From positions 1-55,711 of the IMG/VR virus record IMGVR_UViG_3300025759_000119: a stretch of 55,711 bases of DNA; one strand, written 5' to 3'. Source of the stretch: a virus. The notes under the pieces are model-generated. The model had not been told where the DNA came from, ran no database searches, and saw only the letters and a list, made by a program, of their open reading frames with translations. Below are positions 39,343-48,244 of this stretch, in pieces. Numbering within the stretch: position 1 is the first letter of the stretch; every line of letters starts with the position of its first letter. Position numbers and translations under genes: made by a program.

Positions 39343-40818
39343 ATGAACCTAGATGCTCTGCCAAAAGAAGTGTTACAGGAAGTTTTGCTGCTGGAAGAAC
39401 AGCGCAAGCGCCTAGAGACACGCGATAAAGCCCAAGAACAGTTTATGCCGTATGTCCATCATGTATATGATGGCTTCATTGAAGGCCGGCATCATATTAT
39501 CATTGCAGAAAAGCTAGAAAAAATCGCGCGTGGTGAATTAAAACGCTTGATTGTAAACATGCCACCCCGGCATTCTAAATCAGAATTTGCTTCGTATCTT
39601 ATGCCTAGCTGGTTTTTGGGCCGGAATCCAAAGTTAAAAATTATTCAAGCTACCATGAATACGGAACTTGCTGTAAGATTTGGACGCAAGGTCCGAGATC
39701 TGATCGCCGACCCTATTTATGGGGAGATCTTTCCCAATACGGACCTAAAACAGGACAGCCAAGCAGCCGGTCGTTGGGAGACCAGCGCTGGCGGGGAATA
39801 TTTTGCGGCTGGGGTGGGCGCTGCAATGACTGGTCGTGGCGCGGATTTGTTAATTATTGACGATCCTCACTCGGAGCAGGACGCACTTTCCCCTAGTGCT
39901 TATGATAATGCGTGGGAGTGGTACACATCTGGCCCAAGACAGCGTCTGCAGCCGGGCGGTGCCATCATTATTGTCCAGACGCGGTGGTCTAAGAAAGACA
40001 TTACGGGCAGGTTACTGCAGGCTCAGGGCGTGGACACCATGACTGACCAATGGGAGGTAGTAGAATTCCCTGCGATTATGCCATCGGGGGAACCACTGTG
40101 GCCGGAATTCTGGCCCAAGGAAGAGTTACTTAAGGTAAAGGCGTCACTGTCTCCCGGAAAGTGGAATGCCCAGTGGCAACAAAATCCTACATCTGACGTT
40201 ACAGCATTAGTGAAACGTGAATGGTGGAACGTGTGGGAGCGAGAAGACACCCCTAAGCTAGAGTATGTGATTCAGTCTTACGATACGGCGTACAGCAAAA
40301 AAGAGACGGCTGACTACTCTGCTATTACTACATGGGGTGTGTTTCAGCCTCGTGAGGACGGGGATCAGCATCTGATCTTGCTTGATGCGAAGAAGGGTCG
40401 CTGGAATTTTCCTGAGTTAAAAGCGATTGCTTTAGAGGAAAATGAGTATTGGGAACCGGACATGATGTTAATTGAGGCGAAGGCTTCTGGTATGCCGCTA
40501 GCGGACGAGTTACGTCTGCAGAATTTGCCGGTTACTACCTTTGCTCCGGGCCGGCGCAAAGGCGGGGGTGGGTTGGACAAAACAACCCGTATGCATATGG
40601 TTGCCCCTATATTCGAATCTGGAAAAGTATGGTATCCTGAACGTAAATTCGCTGAAGAAGTAATAGAAGAAGTTGCCTCGTTTCCAAATGGAGATCATGA
40701 CGATTACTGCGACAGTATGACGATGGCTGTTATGCGGTTTCGGCAGGGCGGCTTCATTAGTTTGGACGGCGAAGAGCTTGAAGACTGGGGCCCACCTCGT
40801 AAAAGAGAATACTATTAA
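39343..40818 (+). CDS. terL: Terminase large subunit
   Basis: 491 aa from ATG (MNLDALPKE); an in-frame TTG 12 codons earlier is less likely. It is the ATP-driven DNA-packaging motor with a headful or cos nuclease. Walker A-like MPPRHSKSE (residues 73-81), Walker B LLIIDDPHSEQD (169-180), coupling motif IIVQTRW. The RNase H-like nuclease has Asp314 (SYDTAYS), Glu378 (LIEAKASG) and Asp453/454 with Asp457 (GDHDDYCDS). Length is usual. First gene of the rightward head operon; the next ATG overlaps its stop. Confidence 0.95.
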   Translation: MNLDALPKEVLQEVLLLEEQRKRLETRDKAQEQFMPYVHHVYDGFIEGRHHIIIAEKLEKIARGELKRLIVNMPPRHSKSEFASYLMPSWFLGRNPKLKIIQATMNTELAVRFGRKVRDLIADPIYGEIFPNTDLKQDSQAAGRWETSAGGEYFAAGVGAAMTGRGADLLIIDDPHSEQDALSPSAYDNAWEWYTSGPRQRLQPGGAIIIVQTRWSKKDITGRLLQAQGVDTMTDQWEVVEFPAIMPSGEPLWPEFWPKEELLKVKASLSPGKWNAQWQQNPTSDVTALVKREWWNVWEREDTPKLEYVIQSYDTAYSKKETADYSAITTWGVFQPREDGDQHLILLDAKKGRWNFPELKAIALEENEYWEPDMMLIEAKASGMPLADELRLQNLPVTTFAPGRRKGGGGLDKTTRMHMVAPIFESGKVWYPERKFAEEVIEEVASFPNGDHDDYCDSMTMAVMRFRQGGFISLDGEELEDWGPPRKREYY

Positions 40819-43800
40819 TGGCAAAGCGCTATATAGATAAAAGTATAGATGAGCAACAGGCGGAAAGAGCCGCTGGTTTTTCCAAGCGCATGCAAAATCT
40901 CACTGAGGCTGGATCAGGTATGGTGGACCGGCTATCCCAGATGGCTACTGGTCTTGCTAAGGAAGAGGTTTTTGGCATTCCCGGGTTACTGGGGGATTTA
41001 GCGAAGCCTGCTTCAGCCATTTTAAACCCCGTTCTTTATGCCACAAATCCTAAAGTCAGTGAAAATGTAAGTCAGTTTGCAAAAGATTTTGGTGCATCGG
41101 GCCTTGCAGCAAAAGCTGGTGTAGAGCTTTCTGACGAGTTCTTTGATGAACAGGGGGAACTTCGTCCAGAGATGGCTGGCAGGTTTCTGGCTCCCGGCGC
41201 GTTATATGCTAAGGTTGCAACCTTAGCGCCAAAAGTGGGCCGTGGACTTCAGGACCTTGTATCGGGGCTCAGGGATAATGATTTTTTTCCTCCGAACGGA
41301 CCGCAGTTGAACCCTGTGACGGTGGCTCCTGATCCACGGACCACGTTTCCTATGGATAAGGCTCCTGTCCCAGAAACTTCTGTAATGTTAAATGAGGCTC
41401 GTGGTACAGGGTCCACGGACGCTAGACTTGTTGACTTGATTTCTAAGGGCGATATCAACACTCCGGAAGATATAAAGAGTTTTTTCCCTGACTTCCGGAT
41501 TTTAAATCCTGAAGATTTTCCAAGTCAGGACAAGTTTGAGTATGCAGAAAAGTCCGCTCAGTACAAACTGATAAACCAGTACAGGGCCAGCCCTAAAGAA
41601 AAAAAGATTAAAAAGACATTAGCCCCTAATCCGGAAACCTACATGATTAGTGAAGAGGGTGCATCGATGATTGGCGATGCACATTCACCACTTCTTGATG
41701 TTTTGAAAAAAATGGATATTCCTCCCGGGGGTATAGCCGGGTCGTCTGTGATAGAGCAGGTAGGTAAGCAGTTAAGTAATCGCAGAAACATTGAACTTCA
41801 GCAGTATGGTTTAGTGGATTATTTTTCAAAGAATGCGGATAAAAAGTTTTCGCGGGAAGAACTAATCGAAACTTTTGACACTGTGGCGCCTAGTATTGAT
41901 GTTAAGACTGTCATGGAAACAGACCTGCAGACTGCTGGTGTGCCAAGTCTTGCTTATCAAACGCCCGACGGCGTTACTGACGCTGCAGCCCCTGACGGGC
42001 ACGGCGTTATTGTGTTTGGCAACCGAAAAGGTGCTCAGGTTGGTGGTGTAAAGCTAAAAGGTGTGCCGGGTCACGACTATTTCAAAGATGACATTAGTGG
42101 TTTCTTTGGTCAGGTGCGTTTTAGCATCGTACCGGATCCGTACAACCCGGATTCCGGTCGGAGATACATGAGCCTAAACGAGTTTCAGGCTGATCTTATT
42201 AGAGGTTTAACCGATCTGGCGGAGGGGCGTGACACATCATATGCCCGGAGAATGATTCAGGATCAGCGTGTACCGTTGACCCCGGGCGAAAAACTGGCTC
42301 TCAAGGAGATAGATACAAGTCTAGAAAAATCTAACTATTCCCAAATGGAAAAAACAGCAACGCAACTAGACGAGGAAGCACGGCAAATTCAAGGAAAAGG
42401 GGAATATCGTTTAGGTCTTCGTGCAGACGGCGCACCATCTCGTCAAAGAGCGGAGTCACGCAATAGATTTGATATCGCTCTTCGTGCGCTTAACGAAGGG
42501 CTTGCTGATCGCAAAACTCCGGAGCAGGTAGAAGAGTTTTTATTAAGACTTTTAGGGGATGACAACACCACAAGTAACACAGTTCTTAGAGATAGCCTCA
42601 CCCAGATGTGGCGACGATCAAACGCAACTGCAGTATCGCGCTTACAGGCGATGTCTGACGCGGGCATAGGCTCGGCCATGCCCGGCATGTTGCGTAAAAT
42701 GATTAAGGAAAAAGACACCTTGGCTGAATTCCAGAAGGAAGCGCTTTTTGACGAACTTCAGCAAATTGAAGGCGTTTTTGATATGAATAGAGTGTTAGAA
42801 GATGCTACCCGTTATTCGGAAGACCTTACCAAAGCATTTTTAAAGGGTGTTGAGGGGGACAACTCAAGTATAGTTATTGGTCTAAGTGGTAAAAAGGTTC
42901 AAAATGCTCGTTCGCAACTGTCCCGCGACGAAGTCTTGGCTGCGCTACCGGACGGCTGGTATGAGAAAACAGTAAACGATCTTGTTGAAAAGTACAAAGC
43001 CACAGACAAGCAAATAGGTTCAGGTAAATTTCCATATAAAAACATGCGTGGATATTCGCGCGTTAACAACATAGGCACTAATGATACTCGCAGGACTGCC
43101 GAGGCTGTGGTAAATGATGTTCTTGACTACATGGGTAACGCACCGGGGTCTTCGCTCACTGGCGCTAGAACGCTAGGCACCAACTTTAAAAACTGGCTGG
43201 ACAAAAAGAACTACTTTAATGCTGCAGAAAAGCGTCTTAGTGAAATTGACGGACTACGTCCGTCTGATATCGACATACAGGAGGCAAAGCAGGATTTTTA
43301 TACTGACGTTCTTCAGAAAAGCGGCATAGAAAATGTTGCTGACGTTCTTCAGCTTCGAGACAAAACCATCCGCTCTGGTGGTACATCAGGGTATATACAA
43401 GACGTTCCGTTTAAAACACAAAACGCATTTAATCAATTTGCTCTTCGTGCAGCAGTGCGGGAAGCTGAAAAACTTGGTTTAGACGGAGTTGTGGTGCCTG
43501 ATTGGGCGGACATGTCTGTTATGCCGGGAAGATTAGATAGCACTGAGTTTACAATCGGTACAAACACTGACGTAACCATTCCCATTTACACAGATGTAGC
43601 GACCAAAATAGATGAGGCAGTAAAAAAACAAACGGATTTTCACACACAAGAGGGGTCATATTATATACCTGACGAAAACTATCTTCCTGTAAAAGACATA
43701 AAAGAAATAATAGATAGCATTGAAGACCCAAAACAAAAAGAAGCAATAGTTGAATTAATGCCTTCAAACACATCCTCAGATCAGTTTGCAAAAACCACAT

Positions 43801-44207
43801 TAAAATCATACGCCCGTGGTGAGGAATTAGGTGAGTATTACCCCGACATTGCGGAGGATTTAGTTGACGTAGGTATAATGAAAAACACAATTCAAGGTCT
43901 TCTTGACACGGGTAGAGAGCAAACCAAAAAATACAGAGCTTTCAAAACAAACTACGGTGATGTTCTGGACGCAGGATTACAACGATTAGTTTCGGAAGGT
44001 GTTACTGTAGAAAACAAACCGTTTGGTTTATATAACCCAAGAGAAAATAAAATAGAGCCGTTTGGTGACATTAAACGCCCTGCCCGCGTAATTGAGCTAA
44101 CAGGAAAAACAAAAGACATTGCCAAAAAAGTGCCTAGCGCTTACAATAAGGGCGGTCACGTTGATGTCCGTGGCGGCATTGGTGCTATGGCTAGGAGGGT
44201 AATGTAA
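40818..44207 (+). CDS. Polyvalent-like giant protein, 1129 aa
   Basis: Between TerL and portal, where most phages have nothing this large. N-terminal ~90 residues have amphipathic helices. Residues ~355-510 hold GVPSLAYQTPDGVT-DAAAPDGHGVI, GVKLKGVPGH and EFQADLI. Near residue 870 IQDVPFKTQNAFNQFALRAA-VREAEKLGLDGVVV and later KKYRAFKTNYGDVLDAGLQR with VIELTGKTKDI match the order of the C-terminal region of large polyvalent phage/plasmid proteins (PFxxxWxxxALR, GxDxVxW, YxxxLxxxL, IxITxxxR). It ends KGGHVDVRGGIGAMA, part of a C-terminal tag family. Probably packaged and injected; activity unknown. Confidence 0.6.
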   Translation: MAKRYIDKSIDEQQAERAAGFSKRMQNLTEAGSGMVDRLSQMATGLAKEEVFGIPGLLGDLAKPASAILNPVLYATNPKVSENVSQFAKDFGASGLAAKAGVELSDEFFDEQGELRPEMAGRFLAPGALYAKVATLAPKVGRGLQDLVSGLRDNDFFPPNGPQLNPVTVAPDPRTTFPMDKAPVPETSVMLNEARGTGSTDARLVDLISKGDINTPEDIKSFFPDFRILNPEDFPSQDKFEYAEKSAQYKLINQYRASPKEKKIKKTLAPNPETYMISEEGASMIGDAHSPLLDVLKKMDIPPGGIAGSSVIEQVGKQLSNRRNIELQQYGLVDYFSKNADKKFSREELIETFDTVAPSIDVKTVMETDLQTAGVPSLAYQTPDGVTDAAAPDGHGVIVFGNRKGAQVGGVKLKGVPGHDYFKDDISGFFGQVRFSIVPDPYNPDSGRRYMSLNEFQADLIRGLTDLAEGRDTSYARRMIQDQRVPLTPGEKLALKEIDTSLEKSNYSQMEKTATQLDEEARQIQGKGEYRLGLRADGAPSRQRAESRNRFDIALRALNEGLADRKTPEQVEEFLLRLLGDDNTTSNTVLRDSLTQMWRRSNATAVSRLQAMSDAGIGSAMPGMLRKMIKEKDTLAEFQKEALFDELQQIEGVFDMNRVLEDATRYSEDLTKAFLKGVEGDNSSIVIGLSGKKVQNARSQLSRDEVLAALPDGWYEKTVNDLVEKYKATDKQIGSGKFPYKNMRGYSRVNNIGTNDTRRTAEAVVNDVLDYMGNAPGSSLTGARTLGTNFKNWLDKKNYFNAAEKRLSEIDGLRPSDIDIQEAKQDFYTDVLQKSGIENVADVLQLRDKTIRSGGTSGYIQDVPFKTQNAFNQFALRAAVREAEKLGLDGVVVPDWADMSVMPGRLDSTEFTIGTNTDVTIPIYTDVATKIDEAVKKQTDFHTQEGSYYIPDENYLPVKDIKEIIDSIEDPKQKEAIVELMPSNTSSDQFAKTTLKSYARGEELGEYYPDIAEDLVDVGIMKNTIQGLLDTGREQTKKYRAFKTNYGDVLDAGLQRLVSEGVTVENKPFGLYNPRENKIEPFGDIKRPARVIELTGKTKDIAKKVPSAYNKGGHVDVRGGIGAMARRVM

Positions 44208-44404
44208 TGTCTGACAAAGACAAAGTTCGCATTGACGGACGTACAATGAAACAAATAAGGCAAATAGCGCAAGAAGATGTGACCAAGCTTACGGATAAGC
44301 AGTGGGAAGCATGGAGCAAATCTGCTAACAGCAAAGCAGCGGGCGGCATGGTTAAGGGCTTTAGCCCTATTGCCCGTCCACAAAGATTTAAGGGAGTATT
44401 CTAA
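44207..44404 (+). CDS. Small tagged protein
   Basis: 65 aa, starting on the stop of the giant protein and ending on TAATG. Basic start (DKDKVRIDGRTMKQIRQIAQ), a helix with LTDKQWEAWSKSAN, then the tag-like end AAGGMVKGFSPIARPQRFKGVF. It is the first of three tagged small genes in a row before the portal. Function unknown. Confidence 0.65.
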   Translation: MSDKDKVRIDGRTMKQIRQIAQEDVTKLTDKQWEAWSKSANSKAAGGMVKGFSPIARPQRFKGVF

Positions 44405-44697
44405 TGGCGCCTCGTTCACCACTAAAAAAGAAAAACAAAAAAGAAGGTTCTGATAACTACAGCAAGAAGCCTACGCCGGCACCTAAGATTAGCCCAGCAA
44501 TTGGCAAAAAACTCACAGATGGTAAAAACACTATTACTAATATGCCAGACCACAAAGAGATACAGCGAACGCACAGACGTAAGCGTGGGCAGGATGAAGG
44601 CATTGAGCGAGCGAGTTCAGGCAAATATTATATGAGTAAAAAATGCGGCGGCGCCGTACATAAAGCTCGTGGCGGAACATTTAAAGGAACATTCTAA
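44404..44697 (+). CDS. Small basic tagged protein
   Basis: 97 aa, very Lys-rich (SPLKKKNKKEG, THRRKRGQDEG). Ends CGGAVHKARGGTFKGTF; the last 14 codons are nearly identical in DNA to the end of the next gene (42 bp, one mismatch). The next ATG overlaps the stop. Basic composition suggests contact with DNA or the portal/terminase complex. Confidence 0.65.
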   Translation: MAPRSPLKKKNKKEGSDNYSKKPTPAPKISPAIGKKLTDGKNTITNMPDHKEIQRTHRRKRGQDEGIERASSGKYYMSKKCGGAVHKARGGTFKGTF

Positions 44698-44703
44698 TGG
44701 CAC
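44662..44703 (+). repeat. Tag-encoding repeat, copy 1
   Basis: 42 bp (AAAGCTCGTGGCGGAACATT...) matching 44931-44972 with one mismatch, covering the stop-start junction. Encodes KARGGTFKGTF. Confidence 0.8.
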
Positions 44704-44966
44704 CTAAAGCTCCTAAAACACCGAAGAAGAAAAAAAACAAGAACATAAAAAATACATCCGCTGCTGATGTTGTAGCAATGGTAGCGCCGCATCTTCAGGA
44801 TATAATAAATTATGGGGCACACGGGACTGCAATACTTGGAGCCGGAGCTTTAGGTTATGTTCCGTACAAGCTTAGAAAAATAGAGGAAGAGTCCAAGAGT
44901 AAGGGTAAAAAACAAGGCGGGGCTGTACTAAAAGCTCGTGGCGGAACATTTAAAGGAACATTTTAA
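44697..44966 (+). CDS. Small tagged protein with hydrophobic segment
   Basis: 89 aa. Basic lead (PKTPKKKKNKNIKN), then a hydrophobic Gly-rich stretch GTAILGAGALGYVPYKL that could insert in a membrane, a charged linker and the end GGAVLKARGGTFKGTF. Partial duplicate of the preceding gene at the 3' end only. Stop overlaps the portal ATG. Confidence 0.65.
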   Translation: MAPKAPKTPKKKKNKNIKNTSAADVVAMVAPHLQDIINYGAHGTAILGAGALGYVPYKLRKIEEESKSKGKKQGGAVLKARGGTFKGTF

Positions 44967-44972
44967 TGGCAC
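44931..44972 (+). repeat. Tag-encoding repeat, copy 2
   Basis: Second copy of the 42-bp tag-encoding repeat, at the junction with the portal gene. Confidence 0.8.
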
Positions 44973-47362
44973 TACCCCCACAAATGGTTGACATGGCAAT
45001 GGGCCCGGGCGGCCCATCTGACTTAATGCCTGAAGAAATGCAGGTTGAACTTCCGGGTTTTGAGGACGAGCTACCACCGGGCATTGAGATTGCAGGTGAA
45101 GAAGAGATGGTCGAGGTTCAGACTGAGGAGTATGACCACAATGCCAATCTTGCTGAGGTCTTAGATGATTCCGTTTTGCAGGAAATTTCGTCTGATCTAC
45201 GGGCTAAAATTAAAGAAGACCAAGATTCCCGCGATGAGTGGGAAGAAGCTATTTCAAAAGGTCTGGGGCTTCTTGGTATTAACTATGAAGAGCGGACCGC
45301 GCCTTTCTTGGGGGCGTCTGGGGTGCATCACCCACTATTGTCTGAAGCAGTAACGCAGTTTCAAGCACAGTCGTATAAAGAAATGCTACCTTCTGGCGGC
45401 CCTGTTAAGACACAAATTCTTGGCACACCAACCAGAGAGACGGAAGATCAGGCGCAGCGTGTTGAAGATTTTATGAACTATCAGATTACTGAGGTAATGG
45501 AAGAGTTCGATCCAGACACTGATCAGATGCTTTACTATCTGCCACTGACTGGTTCTACATTTAAGAAAGTATACTTTGACCCCACAAAACAACGCGCTGT
45601 GTCAAAGTTTGTGCCTGCAGAAGATTTGATTGTACCCTACACTGCGTCTGACTTACGCACCGCAGAACGGGTAACTCATGTTTTCCGCATGACTGAAAAC
45701 GAAATTAGAAAACTGCAGTTTGCAGGGATTTACAAAGACGTAAATATTTCACCAGTTGAAGAGAGCGAAGATGAAGGAAAAATTCATAACCGTGCTAACG
45801 AGCTTACGGGAATACGTCCTAACTATGGGGACGATGTCTATACATTATATGAAGTCCACGTTGATCTCGACCTTGAGGGGTTTGAAGATACTGACATGCA
45901 GGGCGATCCCACGGGCATTCGGTTACCTTATATTGTTACCATTGATGAAGGTTCTGGAGAAGTTCTTAGCCTTGTTAGAAGCTATCGTGAAGCGGATCCC
46001 TTAAGGCGTCGCAGACAATATTTCACACACTATAAGTTTTTGCCGGGTTTTGGGTTCTACGGCTTTGGTCTTCTGCACACAATCGGTGGGTTGTCTCGTG
46101 CGGCGACCTCGATTTTGCGTCAGTTAATTGATGCGGGAACTTTGTCGAACCTGCCGGCTGGATTTAAAGCTAGGGGCGTTCGTATTCGTAATGACGATGA
46201 GCCGCTGTCCCCCGGCGAGTTCCGTGACATTGACGCTCCCGGCGGCGATCTTAAAAACTCTATTATCCCGCTGCCTTACAAAGAGCCGTCAGCTACACTT
46301 GCCCAGCTTCTTGGTGTAATTGTAGATTCTGGTCGTCGTTTTGCACAGGTGGCAGACTCAAAGGTAGCCGATGTTAACTCACAGGCTCCTGTTGGGACTA
46401 CGGTTGCATTAATTGAGCAGGGTTCAAAGGTAATCTCTAGCATTCACAAGCGTCTGCACTACGCACAGAAGCAAGAGTTTAGAATGCTGGCGGAGGTTTT
46501 TGCCAGTAACCCGATGCCTTATCCTTACTTTGTTGGGCAGAACATTCCCCCAGAGATTATGCAGCAGGACTTTGATGGGCGGATTGACATCTTACCAGTG
46601 TCTGACCCGAACATTTTCTCAATGTCTCAGCGTTTGTCTTTGGCGCAGACTCAGCTTCAGTTGGCTCAGGCAGCGCCGCAGCTTCACAATCAGTATGAAG
46701 CCTATCGCCGGATGTATGATGCGTTGGATGTAAAGAACATTGATGCAATTCTGCCAGCACCGCAGCCGCCACAGCCCATGGATCCTGCAAAGGAGAACTC
46801 TGCTGCATTGAAAGGGTCGCCGTCACAGGCATTCCCACAGCAAGATCATAGGGCGCACATTCGTGTACACGCATCTATGATTCAGTCCCCGGCTATTCAA
46901 GCTAACCCACAGGCGTTTTTGATTTTGCAGTCTCATGTTCAGGATCATGTTTCTCTGTTTGCTCGGGACATTGTGCAGGAAGTGTTTAAAAACGCTATGC
47001 AGCAGGCACAAATGGCCGGCGAACCAATCCCACAGATTGATCCAAACGTAGTTGAGGCTATGGTTGCACAGCAAACGGCTGAAACACTGGAGCAGCTAGC
47101 GCCGCTCTTAATGCCGGCACAGCAGCCTGATCCGCTTGTAGAAATCCGCAAGCAGGAGCTAGAGATCGATCAACTGGAAGTTCAGCGCAAGATGCAGAAC
47201 GATACAATGGACTTCCAAATTGATCAGGCTAAGTTGCAACAGGCAGCTAACCTAGCCATGCAGCGGATGCAAACACAACAGGGTATCGCGGATGACCGGA
47301 ATGATGTGAATATCTATCGCATCAACACACAGGCCGGGCTAGCTAGGAACCGTGGACAGTGA
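44966..47362 (+). CDS. Portal protein
   Basis: 798 aa dodecameric head-tail connector. After an acidic N-terminus (VQTEEYDHNANLAEVLDD), the characteristic portal sequence of marine podovirus-like phages follows: GLLGINYEERTAPFLGASG, TQFQAQSYKEMLPSGGPVKT, LTGSTFKKVYFDP, RAVSKFVPAEDLIVPY, KFLPGFGFYGFGLLHTIGGL, LRQLIDAGTLSNLPAGFK and QAPVGTTVALIEQGSKV. The C-terminal ~100 residues are Gln-rich coiled coil (QKMQNDTMDFQI-type), likely the barrel. The size is in the usual 700-800 range. Confidence 0.85.
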   Translation: MALPPQMVDMAMGPGGPSDLMPEEMQVELPGFEDELPPGIEIAGEEEMVEVQTEEYDHNANLAEVLDDSVLQEISSDLRAKIKEDQDSRDEWEEAISKGLGLLGINYEERTAPFLGASGVHHPLLSEAVTQFQAQSYKEMLPSGGPVKTQILGTPTRETEDQAQRVEDFMNYQITEVMEEFDPDTDQMLYYLPLTGSTFKKVYFDPTKQRAVSKFVPAEDLIVPYTASDLRTAERVTHVFRMTENEIRKLQFAGIYKDVNISPVEESEDEGKIHNRANELTGIRPNYGDDVYTLYEVHVDLDLEGFEDTDMQGDPTGIRLPYIVTIDEGSGEVLSLVRSYREADPLRRRRQYFTHYKFLPGFGFYGFGLLHTIGGLSRAATSILRQLIDAGTLSNLPAGFKARGVRIRNDDEPLSPGEFRDIDAPGGDLKNSIIPLPYKEPSATLAQLLGVIVDSGRRFAQVADSKVADVNSQAPVGTTVALIEQGSKVISSIHKRLHYAQKQEFRMLAEVFASNPMPYPYFVGQNIPPEIMQQDFDGRIDILPVSDPNIFSMSQRLSLAQTQLQLAQAAPQLHNQYEAYRRMYDALDVKNIDAILPAPQPPQPMDPAKENSAALKGSPSQAFPQQDHRAHIRVHASMIQSPAIQANPQAFLILQSHVQDHVSLFARDIVQEVFKNAMQQAQMAGEPIPQIDPNVVEAMVAQQTAETLEQLAPLLMPAQQPDPLVEIRKQELEIDQLEVQRKMQNDTMDFQIDQAKLQQAANLAMQRMQTQQGIADDRNDVNIYRINTQAGLARNRGQ

Positions 47363-47420
47363 TCATGTGGGACATGCACAATCGCACGACTAAAGAGCAG
47401 GCTGAAAGGAATCGTAAAAG

Positions 47421-47816
47421 ATGCTCCAAGCACTAATAGGTCCGGCTACCGACTTGATCGGTAAGTTTGTTGAAGACAAAGACCAGAAGAACAAGCTGGC
47501 GCATGAGATTGCCACTATGGCGGAGCGTCATGCACAGGAGCTTGCCAAGGGTCAGTTGGCTATCAATGCTGAAGAAGCCAAGTCACGGAACTTGTTCGTG
47601 GCGGGTTGGCGCCCGAGTGTTGGCTGGTGCTGTAGCTTGGCCTTGTTCGCTCACTTTTTGGTCTTCCCTACTATGGATGTAGTAACTGCCTACATGGGCG
47701 TTGAGCCAGTAGCTTATCCTCAGTTTGATATGGACAGCTTGATGACTGTCTTACTGGGCATGCTTGGGCTTGGGGGGATGCGTAGCTTCGAGAAGGCCAA
47801 GGGTTTAACAAAGTAA
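47421..47816 (+). CDS. Holin-like protein, 3TM superfamily
   Basis: 131 aa with AAGGAA upstream. N-terminal amphipathic helix (HEIATMAERHAQELAKGQLA), then FVAGWRPSVGWCCSLALFAHFLVFPTM, the AGWRPxxGW plus hydrophobic helix hallmark of the 3TM holin family, and a second membrane helix (SLMTVLLGMLGLGGM). It would make the membrane lesion that releases the endolysin encoded at 20853. It overlaps the next start by one base. Confidence 0.8.
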   Translation: MLQALIGPATDLIGKFVEDKDQKNKLAHEIATMAERHAQELAKGQLAINAEEAKSRNLFVAGWRPSVGWCCSLALFAHFLVFPTMDVVTAYMGVEPVAYPQFDMDSLMTVLLGMLGLGGMRSFEKAKGLTK

Positions 47817-47926
47817 TGGCTAAAAAAGTAGACAGCACCCCCATCCGTCGCAAGCGCATTCGGCGTCCGGGACAGCATAAAAAGAATATGAACAAACGCA
47901 ACAAAGTCAAGACTTTCTTTGGGTAG
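47816..47926 (+). CDS. 36-aa strongly basic protein
   Basis: Starts on the holin stop (TAATG) and ends 2 bp before the next ATG. About 15 of 36 residues are Lys or Arg (IRRKRIRRPG, then NKRNKVKTFFG). The position inside a fully packed lysis cassette supports expression. Function unknown. Confidence 0.6.
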   Translation: MAKKVDSTPIRRKRIRRPGQHKKNMNKRNKVKTFFG

Positions 47927-47928
47927 TT

Positions 47929-48132
47929 ATGGTGAGCGTAGAGACTTTTCTTAAATGGAAGATTCTGCCACGCTTTATGATGTTGGCTAGCACCATAATG
48001 TCATGGCGTTGTGCTGAGTGGTTCATGGCCTTGGACGTTCCGACTGCTGCTCAGTCGGCATTCGTGTCTGTGGTCATGGGTGTTATGACTGGTGTTTTTG
48101 GGATTTGGATGGGTCATGAGCACAAAGGTTAA
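47929..48132 (+). CDS. Small two-helix membrane protein, possible second holin
   Basis: 67 aa. Two predicted membrane helices: FMMLASTIMSWRCAEWFMAL and SAFVSVVMGVMTGVFGIWMG, with a short basic lead and tail (HEHKG). Located between a holin and a DUF1289 protein; could be a second holin, antiholin or pinholin. Overlaps the next gene by 17 bp. Confidence 0.6.
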   Translation: MVSVETFLKWKILPRFMMLASTIMSWRCAEWFMALDVPTAAQSAFVSVVMGVMTGVFGIWMGHEHKG

Positions 48133-48244
48133 AAGCCCGTGCGTGGGTATTTGTGTGTTAGACAAAGAACGTGTAAGATGTATTGGCTGTGGTCGTACCA
48201 TAGACGAGATAATTAGTTATGGCAAAACTAGGGTAGAAGACTGA
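48116..48244 (+). CDS. DUF1289 small Fe-S-type protein
   Basis: 42 aa, ATG overlapping the previous gene by 17 bp and TGATG overlap with the next. SPCVGICVLDKERVRCIGCGRTIDEI is an exact example of the DUF1289 pattern (SPCxxxCxxD...CxGCxRTxxEI); Cys9, Cys13, Cys22 and Cys25 are the conserved four. Cellular DUF1289 proteins are small predicted iron-sulphur/zinc proteins of proteobacteria; the phage role is unknown. Confidence 0.8.
   Translation: MSTKVKSPCVGICVLDKERVRCIGCGRTIDEIISYGKTRVED

Noticed and set aside
47365-47436. A 23-codon frame between portal and holin
   Set aside because: No separate ribosome binding site and overlaps the holin start; too short to support without conservation.
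48018-48027. Another TGGTTCATGG motif
   Set aside because: Lies inside the coding region of the small membrane protein and is explained by its codons.
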